Positions 45,605-56,099 of a stretch of DNA of 64,000 nt are shown in pieces; position 1 is the first letter of the stretch; each line of letters starts with the position of its first letter. The stretch is from the NCBI GenBank assembly GCA_012934845.2, contig WNNJ02002232.1:1-64000 (forward strand), read 5' to 3'. The notes under the pieces were generated by a model, which was given only the letters and a program-made list of their open reading frames with translations, did no database searches and had not been told where the DNA came from. This stretch comes from Pomphorhynchus laevis. Taxonomy: Eukaryota; Acanthocephala; Palaeacanthocephala; Echinorhynchida; Pomphorhynchidae. Made by a program: the position numbers and the translations under genes.

Positions 45605-46320
45605 AGTGACTCGATTATCTGTGTAGGCTTACCTGTCACACGACATTTAGACTGTGGTTGACAATTCCGGGAGTATATTTCATGCCCGGAATTTCTTCAA
45701 TTTTGTTTGTACGATGATCACATGTCCGATATTATGAAGAATCGAGGTGCTACCGAGGCACCAATGCATTATAACACGCTCCTCTTGACCTATCGGACAC
45801 TGCATACATAAATATTTCCTTTATTTCCCTGCAAATCTCGCCAAACATCCATTGCTGCGGAATGATGCGCCTTTATTATTTTTGTGATAGGAAATAAGTT
45901 TAAGATGATATTTTTGTCAAACGATATAAATAATTAATGAGTAAAATATATAATTCAAAAAAAATAATAAAAGAAATAAAGTTGCTCCAGGTATTGAAGA
46001 TCGCAACCAAATGAAAATGTTCCAAGTTCGCCATCGTGAATTTTTTAGTCCAAAAATAAATAAACAGCACAAGTATCCTTTCGAATGCTGATTTCCTTAT
46101 AGCATCGACGAATCTGTCTGATACATCTGTCTGATACAACAAAAAGTGTCATTAGATGGTCATTGCTGCAGTAATGATGTTCATAAAGTATCCTATGCGC
46201 TTGTAAGAATACTTACTTTCTTGTAAGTATTCCATGTGCTTGTATGTTTGCCACACTTTCACAATCTACACTACTTTTTATGTAGATGGGGTGTTTTTAA
46301 ATAAGAAAGTAATACGGGAT
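45605..46320. other. Unexplained segment of higher GC content
   Basis: 45610-45890 is richer in G and C than its surroundings and contains the hairpin ccggga...cccgg near 45668-45692. Minus-strand frames show NIYVCSVSDRSRGACYNAL but no clear family. The rest is AT-rich. Confidence 0.35.
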
Positions 46321-46329
46321 CGTAATGAT

Positions 46330-47330
46330 TATATTAATGAGGGAAAACGACAATTAAATAAGAACTCATAAAGAAATCACTTATGACGATCTTAATTCCG
46401 TAATAACTTATATCAAATCTATGATAATTCGATATTTCAGTAGAGATCTCTTAATTGAAAAACTAATGGTAAGTCGGCCGATTCCAGGTTACTTATATGT
46501 TTTCCGAGAATACATAAAGAACTGGCCAATTATCCAGCTCGGCATATTTTAAGAAGCTGTAGAACTGCATGTGAACTGCTAGCTCGTCATCTGCCCCCAC
46601 ACTGTATTCTATTCTAAAAACTTGCCTCTCTTTTATAGATGGCACTGAATACTACCTTAGAAAGTTTGAAACATACAAGGCCAAAAATTGCAGACTCGCT
46701 AATTGTAACACTTGATAAGCACAGCTGAACATTATTTGAAAACGTCAGACTGGCTGCGAGATATCTTGATAATGTGTCAATTGCTGAATGTTGTACTGGA
46801 GTCAAATACGTTTACATTTGAAGGTAAACATTATCGACAGTTAGTGGGTACTGCTTTGGATAGTCCTGTCGCTCTGATTGTATACTCGATTGAGAAGGAC
46901 TATGTTTATGAGCAACAACTACAACCTCTACATTGGCTCAAGTTTGTAGATGACAAATTCTTGATATGGGATCATAGTAAAGTTAAACTTGAAAGAAAAC
47001 TAGTCTGAAAAACCTTAAAGGTTTGAATTTTGTTAGGACTGAAACTATGAAAGGCACAACCGTGTTTTTAGACATTGAGCTATATGTAAATCGTAATAAC
47101 ACGTGGTAGTCTAATATACATAAGTTTTGTAGATCCATATCTTTTATCCATGATAGCAGTGCACATAATCCAAAAGCAAAACGATTAATTATACGTAATA
47201 AAGCAATAATATACAGGAAAGTATATTCCACATAATATGGGCTTAAGAAATAACTGTCATAACTTATTGAAGAATTTAAAGTGCGGAGTTACTTCCAGAA
47301 ACAAATCGACAGATAGTTCAACTAAGTAGT
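46330..47330 (+). pseudogene. Canonical PLE reverse transcriptase, decayed
   Basis: Plus-strand pieces in RT order: ICFPRIHKELANYPARHIL, LESNTFTFEGKHYRQLVGTA, LDSPVALIVYSIEKDYVYEQ, WLKFVDDKFLIWDHSKVKL (FVDD at 46943-46954), then LNFVRTETMKGTTVFLDIEL and IRNKAIIYRKVYS. These are PLE motifs from the LPKIH block through palm and thumb. Several stops and frameshifts intervene. The wording differs from the Naiad and fits the Penelope/Poseidon type. Confidence 0.7.
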
Positions 47331-47639
47331 CAAATGAAATGACTGAAGTTACTATGTAAGAAATCAAGGTTGGTAGACGATGATAACAATCTAAAGACAT
47401 TCGTAACCTTAAAATTTCATTCGGTGCTCTTTACTGCTTTTTTGATAACTATAAAGACACCAGCAATTCCTCACGATGTTATACGAAGCTCAGGTGCAGA
47501 AGCGTTTTTACTGGCTTGTTGCGTGTGTGGACCTTCTAGTTATTCTTTATATAAGGCACAAATGCGTATCCGTTGATTACGAGGGCACTGAATTTCTCAC
47601 AGGATTCCTGAAGGAATGCGTCATTTTATAAATTGTTAT

Positions 47640-47830
47640 TGCGAAAAAAATTGCTTGATACTGTGGTCCAGGAGCCAAAGAATGCAAACCAATGTGTGTT
47701 CAGCAGTTTTTGGAATGCCGCAGTCACAGTTCGGAGGTGTCACCATACCGAAATTGAACAGAAATCCTCGAAATCGACCGATACCTGACTGTAACATGTT
47801 CAATTGAACCCAATGTGAGCGGTTCAAGCC
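47640..47830 (-). pseudogene. LINE C-terminal fragment
   Basis: WVQLNMLQSGIGRFRGFLFN followed by NCDCGIPKTAEHTLVCIL is the zinc-binding tail (CxC...H...C) found behind the RT of Jockey/CR1-group LINEs. Only this end remains. Confidence 0.55.
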
Positions 47831-48269
47831 ATTGACAACCGGGTTTAGTGAAACACGAAGATTGAATGTATATAGTTGCGAGTATGATTTCTCTCATCTT
47901 TTCTGTTATTTTCTAAGCACTATTCGTTCGCATTATGCACGTTCTGATCGCTGTTCATTGATCGTACACGTCTGCTGAGTGGATATCTCGACTTAAGCCT
48001 AGGCTTATTAGCATGATTGATAGGAGTGTTAATATGCGAGTACGCTGATAGGCAAGCTGCATCATGAGTTATTATATTAAAGACGAATTGTGTAGCCTAG
48101 ATTGTAAAAAGGTGTAGATTAATTAAGACATTTTATAGTTTAGGAAATGTTTGAATACTGGCTAGTCGGAAAGCTCTAAAGCTAAATCCACGACATGCAT
48201 TAAGTTCGCTAATGAAATGATTGTTACTGTTTCTACTTGTTTTTGAAATAGATTTCCTTAGCAGTTCAT

Positions 48270-48960
48270 TTTAATCCATGATATGTAAGGATGTTATACT
48301 GCTCTATGCTTCAATCCTAAACATATGCCTGCAAACTAGTGTACGAATATCGTCACGGACTAGTTGCAACACGATTTACCAACAAACATCATTCTGCGCC
48401 GACATTAGTACTCATCGGTTTATAAGGGCACAGTCAATGAGCACTAACGTTTCAACATTCTGTAATACTTTACTATTCAATATGGGATCCAGCTAGTCGT
48501 TGAACAATTGTACGAAACTTTCCTGCGAATCTGTAGGCTCCTTTTCGGAGTTTCAACTTATATAATAATCCATTTTAGTGGTCACGCGAGAAACTGGTTA
48601 TTCATGCGTTGTGAATATATACTTCTCAATCTTGGAATGAGATGAAATAGTTTGTAGGTCAGGTGATTGATTGTTTTATGTAAAGGTATATTTCATGTTG
48701 ATACTTGACAAATTGCGACGAATCAGTTCTATTACATTACCAAACAACAAATATGTTATCAATATAGCGGTTTCACGCTAACTAATTCCCGGCAATTGGT
48801 TATACCTTTTTTCCGAAGTTTTTCATTGATATATCCTTGTCAAGGCTGGCCCAAGTAAGAAATTATTGCTACGCCGATGCTTTGAATTTCAAGTTTCTTG
48901 TCAGGTGTAAATGTACATGCGGCTAACCCAAGTAACGATTTTATCATGTTATTATGTTGT
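48270..48960 (-). pseudogene. Canonical PLE reverse transcriptase fragment
   Basis: On the minus strand NRYIDNIFVVW (48740-48772) is motif C of a PLE RT with Asn in place of the second Asp. Upstream GVAIISYLGQP resembles motif B. Downstream text is broken by stops. Old fragment. Confidence 0.5.
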
Positions 48961-49626
48961 GAATTGGAACCATGACTGATAAAGAAGATTAGTATAAATT
49001 ATTATAGTTTTAAGTAATGCAGCATTAATGAATAATGACCATTAATTCAACGTTAGCGAATAATAGATGAGTGTGCAGTGCTGGATGTTTGAAATTTGAG
49101 TTGTCGTAATTTCAAGATAAAAATATGTTATTATGAATCTTACATGCAATCAAATTGGCATTGCAACAAAGTAGTTGATAATGATATTTCTCCGTTTAAG
49201 GATTATATACATTCAGCATGGAAACAGCAGGCTTTGGGGAAAATTCTATGCTTGTATTTTCATTAATTCATACATATATTGAACATATGGATTGAAAAGA
49301 TTCATACTAATATATTCTACTCTTGCTATCAAAATGGTTTTGAAATAAATACGTTTATTTGTTTGAAATTTATTTGTTTGCTATATTAACTTTTAAACAA
49401 CACTTGACATTTGAAGATAAACGACAACCTGTTACATTTCATTACAACTATTAGCTTTGTCTTGAAAAGCATCTTAATATTCTAAAACACTTTATTTATT
49501 GAAAATAGCAGATGCTGTAGTATACGTAAAGATTGTATCAATATGTGGTAATTGGCATTTAATAATTGAACGCCAATTATGGAACAAAGCGGTTCATCTT
49601 GATGACCTTTAATCATTATTCTTATA
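48961..49626. other. Unannotated AT-rich sequence
   Basis: Nothing recognised. Confidence 0.4.
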
Positions 49627-49765
49627 CATCTTTTGTTATTTATTAGTCGATTCATAAAAATAGACTTTTAGTTTAACTGTCAATTCTTTATTTTAACTTG
49701 ATATAACTATAAATTGTATAAAATCTTATATAATTTTTATTATTTATTATTATAACAAACAGAAG
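49627..49765 (+). mobile_element. Naiad 3' tail fragment (plus orientation)
   Basis: tgttatttattagtcgattcataaaaatagac and the following AT-rich stretch match the reverse complement of the Naiad tail (5100-5215). Confidence 0.6.
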
Positions 49766-50576
49766 CAAATGAGCTACAAGCTCGTGTCACTTACAAAACA
49801 TGATAAAATAAAAAAACCAACAAAAAGATTCAATCAAATAGTAGTCGCAAATTCCTTCTCTCGGCTTCGATGGCTTTCTTGATAGCATCACTAGATATTC
49901 TACTAGAGATATCAAGGTACTTTAGTGCATTCCACCCGTTAATTACCCTGGTTGCAAATCGATGGTGAACATGAATTCTTGTAGTTGGCTTTATTAATTT
50001 CCACACGTGCCAACGAGTTTCTCGTCTATCATTCACGGATAATAAGCTAGAGAGACCACCAAAGCCATTGAAAATAATTTTGACTGCAGTTGATAAATCA
50101 ATGGCCGATCTGCGATATTTTAAAGAGGTCGATACGTAGAGATGTCAAACGTTCAGCTTATCTCAAATTGGAGAAGTTCGGGATCATTCGTGACCCTTTA
50201 CGTAACAAGTTCTCAATGTCACGGGATTCCCTTAAAGTCTGTGGATAAGTTACAGGTAAACCGTATTCAAGGATGGGAAGAATATAAGAGCAAAATAGTC
50301 GCTTGAACATTGATGGGCTTATCCGATCAAAAGACTTGAAAAACATCCATTAAATACAATAGCCTCAATTAAAAATATATCTAGTGTGGACATTAGTTTT
50401 TAAGCTACTGGTCATCATCACACCAAGATCCTTGAATTCAAACACTCGGCCTATCTGAATCGAACCTATCTGATACGATGAGTTTAGTGAAGAACCAATG
50501 GACATATGCGCACATTTATAGGGGTTAATCCTCAAACCATTTTCCGCTGACCATTTTTCTAGACATGTCAGATCAT

Positions 50577-50646
50577 TGACATATGTTAAGAACACTAACT
50601 TATTATTATGTTTTGTAGATTGTTTAATAAAGCTCCCGTTAGTACA
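50577..50646 (+). repeat. Left LTR, 70 bp
   Basis: Starts TGACATATG, ends GTACA, contains AATAAA. Identical to 53755-53824. Confidence 0.85.
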
Positions 50647-53600
50647 ATTTATTAAACAATTGTATTTATTTTAGATATCAAAATTTTTTAAGGTAAAGTT
50701 GGACATTTTTCCAAAGTATGTCGCTCGAAACCGAAACAGAAATCTCGTATTAACATGATCGACACTAATCATAAAGATTCGCGTTTGACAACAGTGCTGC
50801 TCAAATCTATAAGTAAACATGGTCTTCATATAGCCGAACAAACCATCACAGTAAACGATAGTGATGTGGTTGCACTTTTCGACACTGGCAGCTCCGAGCA
50901 CTTTATCGACTTCAAACTCGTAAATCGGATCAAGCTGAATATCACACCATGTAGAGAAACGGTGTCTATGGCGACGAAAGGTCATACATCAACGGTTGTT
51001 TGCTGCTGCTCTGCTAACGTTCAACTTCCAAACGGCAACAAAAATGATATACACCTGCTCTGTCTACCTGACCTCAGTTACGACGTCATACTTGGTCATC
51101 CATTTATGTCGAATTACGAGTCCGTTACAATGGACTTTAAGGGTACAAACAGTCCATTGTATCTTAATGCCTTATCACGGATGAAGGTCGATCCACCTCG
51201 GTTGTTTGCGTCGTTGGTAACCAATTGTGAACCTGTAGTCATCAGATCAAGACAATACAGTTCCGAGCATATTCGATTTATTCAAACAGAAGTTGATCGG
51301 ATGCTTAAAGAGAATATTATAGAGTCCAGTCGATTACCATGGAGGGCCCAAGTTCTTGTGGTGCAGAGTCCACGAGGGAAACTTAGGCTGGTCGTGGATT
51401 ATGCACAGACTATAAACAAATTTACACCTCTGGACGCCTACCCATTGCCTCGAATAGATACCATTGTACAGAAGGTTGCTGGTTATAGAGTGCTTAGTAA
51501 GTTCGATTTACAATCAGCGTATCACCAATTGCCGATTCACCCTGATGAACGTATGTACACCGCGTTTGAAGCTGCAGGACGACTGTACCAGTTTTGTCGT
51601 GTTCCATTCGGATTAACCAATTCCCCAGCAGTCTTTCAGAGAACAATTGACAGCATCATTGCTGAACAGAACCTCAAGGATGTATTCGCCTATCTAGACG
51701 ACGTGATAGTCTGCGGCCACTCAGCTAAAGATCATGATCGTAATCTGCGCGACTTCCAGAATGTTATTCGCAAATACGGTATGACCATCAATGCAGATAA
51801 ATCCGAAATTCGGAAACAACAAATTAACCTGTTAGGTTATGTCATTACTTTCGGCGAGATACGACCAGACAATGATCGCATACAAGTCCTCAAAGATATG
51901 GAACCACCGTCTACGTCAGCTGAAAAGAAGCGGGTACTCGGGTTGTTTGCCTACTATTCCGGGTGGATTTGTAGTTTCTCTGAGAAAATTCGACCGCTTA
52001 TAATATCCGATTCGTTTCCATTGTGTAACGACGCGTTACAGGCATTCAATGATCTTAGACAAGAAATTATGAAGGCAACAATGGCTAACATCGATGAACA
52101 AAAAATGTTTACGGTCGAGACAGATGCATCGGATTCATGTATCGCGGCAGTGTTGATACAGGAAAACTGACCAGTTGCATTTTTCTCTAGAACCTTACAC
52201 GATGGAGCTAAAACATTACGCCGCTATAGAGAAGAAGGCTCTAGATATTGTAGAGAGTATTAAACATTGGAGACACTACTTATTGGGTCGTCATTTTGAA
52301 ATTATAACATATCAACGAAGCGTGGCGTTCGTTTACTCAAATAATCGAAGTCGCATAAAGAACGAAAAATTAATCCGATGGAGATTAGAATTGGCCCCGT
52401 TCAAATTTCACCTTACGTATCGTCGCGGAGATGATAACATTTTAGCAGACGCAATGTCTAGAGTGCGTTGTGCGGCAATTAAAACGTCCATATCTCAGTT
52501 ACGTTTAATTCATGATACCCTATGTCATCCTGGTATTACACGATTGACACATTTGTCTGCTCACGCAACCTGCCATTCTCGACCGATGAAGTTAAGCGCG
52601 TAGTGGGGGACTGTGCGGTGTGTGCTGAAATTCGACCGTCATTCCATCGTCCTCCTGCCATTTCTCTGATTAAAGCTACGCAACCATTTGAAAGAATATC
52701 AATCGATTTTAAGGGACCCCTAACATCAACTTCTAGAAATCGTTATTTGCTTGTAATAGTGGACGAATTCTCTCGGTTCCCATTTGCTTCGCTTGTCCCG
52801 ATATGTCGACCAAAACGGTAATAAAGTGTCTGAGTTAGATATTCGCACTATTCGGTACACCCTCGTCTGTACATTCCGATAGGGGAACCTCGTTCATGTC
52901 CCGCGAATTATCTGATTATTTATGCAGAAACGGTGTTGTCTGTAGCAGAAGCACACCTTACAACCCCACTGGCAATGGTCAGGTGGAGAGATTTAACGGA
53001 ATTCTATGGAGAAGCATCGAACTTTATCTTCGAACTCGTCGACTGCCCATCGAGCATTGGAAAAGTTCCCTTTAAACTGCGCTTCACTCAATTCGTTCTC
53101 TCCTATGTACTCAAACAGGAGAAACTCCTCACGAAAGGTTTCTGAGATTCCAACGCCGTTCCTATACTGGATGGAGTATTCCGACATGGCTACTTTCTTC
53201 AGGTCCCGTGCTATTGAAGAAACAAAATCGCACGAGCAAGTACGATCCTTTAGTGGAGAGAGTCGATCTCATTAATGCCAGTCCATATTACGCCCTCGTT
53301 CGCTTAAGTGATGGACGCGAATCGACAGTGTCGACTAAACAACTTGCTCCGTGTATCGAGGATCATGGACCATGTGATATTTTCATGGTAGGGTTTACAA
53401 CTATATGGACGCGTTTAATACGGATGAAGATACATACACCGAAAGGAACGAAATCCAACTAAGTACCAGTCCTGATCCGATCAACAAGGAATTCACTATA
53501 TGTACTCCAGACGATCAACATACTAAGGAGTTGGTCGAAGGTCATCATGATACACGTGATCACCAGTTAAATTTGAATAAGAATGTCCAAGATACGACCG

Positions 53601-53754
53601 ACCATAGGAATCCAGAGGAACATGATGGAGACGAACAACACGATGAGATATCAACCACATCTAAACATACGGAATCGAATATCGATGTATTTCGCAGCAA
53701 CCGAAGACGACGACAAAGACCCAAGTATTTGGATGACTACGTAGTGGGGGAGAA

Positions 53755-53824
53755 TGACATATGTTAAGAACACTAACTTATTATTATGTTTTGTAGATTG
53801 TTTAATAAAGCTCCCGTTAGTACA
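53755..53824 (+). repeat. Right LTR, 70 bp
   Basis: Identical to the left LTR and preceded by gtgggggagaa, a polypurine tract. Followed by the ATCAT duplication. Confidence 0.85.
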
Positions 53825-54514
53825 ATCATCTTTAAGGATCTTAATATCCCTTCCGTCTCTAATACGCCGCCATATTTTAACATCGTCAGCATACATAACG
53901 ACATCAGAACGAATTACAGATGGGAGATCATTGATATAGACAATAAAAAAGGTGGGAAGATAACAGCACCCTGTAACATCACACTGGAACTATAATGAAC
54001 TCCTTCCAACGCGAAGGAATTCGAGATTGGAGAATAGAAAACTGAAACATACGGAAAACATATGAATATATTTGAGGATTAACTTTATTCAAAAGAATTG
54101 AGGGAAGTCCGTTCGGACCGGCAACGATGTTCGGTTTTAATTTACAGAGAAGCTTAAAAACATCTTCAGCACAAAACGACAGATTAGATCGGTCGAATGC
54201 ATCTGAACCCTTTTCTGATTCAGAACTACACAATGTCCGCGAAGAGCAAAACATCGATGAGAACTCCTGGGCAAATAAGTTTGCCATGACACTTTTACAC
54301 GTGACCTCACCTTGAGAATCATCCATCAACGATACTAGTGGAATATTCGAGCCCCTGATTTCGCGAATGTAAGAGAATAAAGCCTTGCCTTCCATAGAAC
54401 TCAGCTTCTCCTCAAAAGATCCCACACCTTTACTAAATTATCGACGGTACCAATACAATTGGCATCGCCAGCGTACCACCTATTCGTTACATCAGGTACG
54501 TCATTCGTGAATCA

Positions 54515-54940
54515 TCCTAATAAAATAATAATGCTAAATCTAAATTTAATAATTAAATAATAAATAACTATAAATAATAAATAATTGTTATAAGATTTTA
54601 TATAATTGATATCAAGTTAAAATCAAAAATTGAAATTTAAAATAAAGTCAATTTTTATGAAATGACTAATAAATAACAGACGGTTTAGCATAAAAGGATT
54701 AGAGGTCATCAGGAGGAACTGCTATGCTATCAGGTTTCGTCTCTTATTCTTCGACCCAACACAGCAGCAGAGCAAAATACATGCTAATGACTTATTTCTT
54801 ATGAGATTTAATTATCTAGTATCTTATTCTAATACAAAGCATATATTGTTTATTATCCATCAATAAATTTTTTCGCTTAATAGTTTAAATAATTTTTTTA
54901 AAATATTTTGTTGATTTGTATATTGTAAATCTAATATTAT
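54515..54940 (-). mobile_element. Naiad 3' fragment, arm 1 of an inverted insertion
   Basis: It aligns with 5070-5500: tail, folded RNA segment (54706-54795; helix tctct 54740-54744 with agagc 54769-54773, CTGATGA on minus at 54706-54712) and the RT end. More diverged than the copies at 5 and 44 kb. Confidence 0.75.
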
Positions 54941-54943
54941 AAT

Positions 54944-55255
54944 AGCGCACTTCAAGAAATCTTGCAAGGTAATCGAAATTAATACTGGTATAAAACACTA
55001 TTTCAGTATTAATTCTACAAAAGAATTTTTAGAATACATAAAAGGAATAAATTTTCAGAATATAAATATGCACGATATATATGTTATAATAACTATAACG
55101 CCAAGCTAACAAAAATTCAATTATTAAGTAAATGATAATATGTATAAAATTGAATTAATAGAAGCCTTAAATATTTTGATAAATAAAAATTATTTAAAAG
55201 TAGGGACATCTATATTTAGACAAATAAAATGTCTTCCAATAGAAGGTAATAGTGG
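54944..55255 (+). mobile_element. Naiad RT fragment, arm 2 (inverted)
   Basis: The plus strand reads AHFKKS-like, KVIEINTGIKHYFSINSTKE, KGINFQNIN and later IELIEALNILINKNYLKVGT, matching the minus-strand RT at 6350-5990. It abuts arm 1 at about 54941, so the insertion turned around there. Confidence 0.7.
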
Positions 55256-56050
55256 TCCTGCACATTTACAAAATTTCTGGCCGCTGAGCTTTACAATCAA
55301 TTGAAGTAAACTAGTAAACTTTTTGGACGTCACGATATACTTTTAGCAGGACCAGTTACTCACTCAAATCTACAGAAAGAAAAGTGCGATGAAATTACCC
55401 CTATATTCTCGAATCTCACATCCTTTTCATATCAAAAGAGCCTTGATGCAAAACGAAACAATTCGCATCTTGTGTCTGTGTAATACACCTCAAACCAAAT
55501 ATAAACATATGTAATGCTTACGAGAAGAATTGAAAGTCAGAGGATATACAGTGCCTGAGATAAATTGCGTAATAACAAGAGCAACAAATAAACACGTAGA
55601 AAGGATGAGACAGTTGAGAGAAGTAACACAAATAACGAACAAAAATAATAAGATACAAAGAATTAAAAATCAACCCATTCACATTGCATGTATCCGATAC
55701 CATGAAGCTCTACGGGATCTACCGCAATTGATGCGAAGAACAATATGCAATATCCGTACGAACCTTTCGAAACCTGAAAGGAATCCAAGGATTTAATTTC
55801 TTATAAAAAATATAATGAACGGTCTTTTGACCTCATCTCGGTTAATTCGAAAAAAGCGGAATGATCGATATGCTTGCCGTCCTTGTAATAAAGTGCGCGG
55901 CAAATGTTGTAATAATGTCATGGCAGCGAATCACGTGACGAGCAAAAAAACAGGACGAACGTATATGTTTCGGAATTTTTTTGAGAAAATAATTTATTAC
56001 AAAATTACAATTCCTAGGTTACCCTTAAATGGGTACTTAAACTAGATGAC
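55256..56050 (+). pseudogene. Canonical PLE, RT C-terminus and pre-nuclease Cys region
   Basis: Plus-strand pieces: FLDVTIYF, QIYRKKSAMKL, SHPFHIKRALMQNETIRILC, LREELKVRGYTVPEINCVIT, and then CRPCNKVRGKCC with VTSKKTGRTYMF. The last is the Cys-rich connector that precedes the C-terminal GIY-YIG in canonical PLEs. The nuclease itself is not recognisable after 56050. Frame breaks are present. Confidence 0.6.
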
Positions 56051-56099
56051 AATAATTTTTACATAGTTTACCTTCCTCTTCGTTATTTGCTGTATTGGT

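Larger units (their letters stand above)
50577..53824 (+). mobile_element. Ty3/gypsy LTR retrotransposon, broken
   Basis: Bounded by two identical 70-bp LTRs and a 5-bp target duplication ATCAT (50572-50576, 53825-53829). Parts recognised from left to right: a zinc-knuckle remnant, aspartic protease (FDTGSS), RT (YAYLDD-type motif as FAYLDDVIV), RNase H and integrase regions, with a purine-rich tract before the right LTR. The RT wording suggests a CsRn1-like lineage, but this is tentative. Identical LTRs point to a young insertion, yet the internal region carries roughly half a dozen breaks. It sits in a LINE on the opposite strand. Confidence 0.85.
49826..54430 (-). mobile_element. CR1/Jockey-group LINE, interrupted by an LTR element
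   Basis: Minus-strand pieces: an endonuclease-RT linker and fingers (LFAQEFSSMF; DVFKLLCKLKPNIVAGPNGL, 54425-53979), FIVYINDLPSVIRSDVVMYA and YADDVKIWRR (about 53860-53930), then after the LTR insertion LEKWSAENGLRINPYKCAHM (50365-50571) and the thumb end (SYILPILEYGLPVTYPQ; 50346-50158) to about 49826. The RT palm between motif fingers and YINDL is missing, and frames are broken. The insertion point lies between KILKDD and LTCLEKW. Confidence 0.7.
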
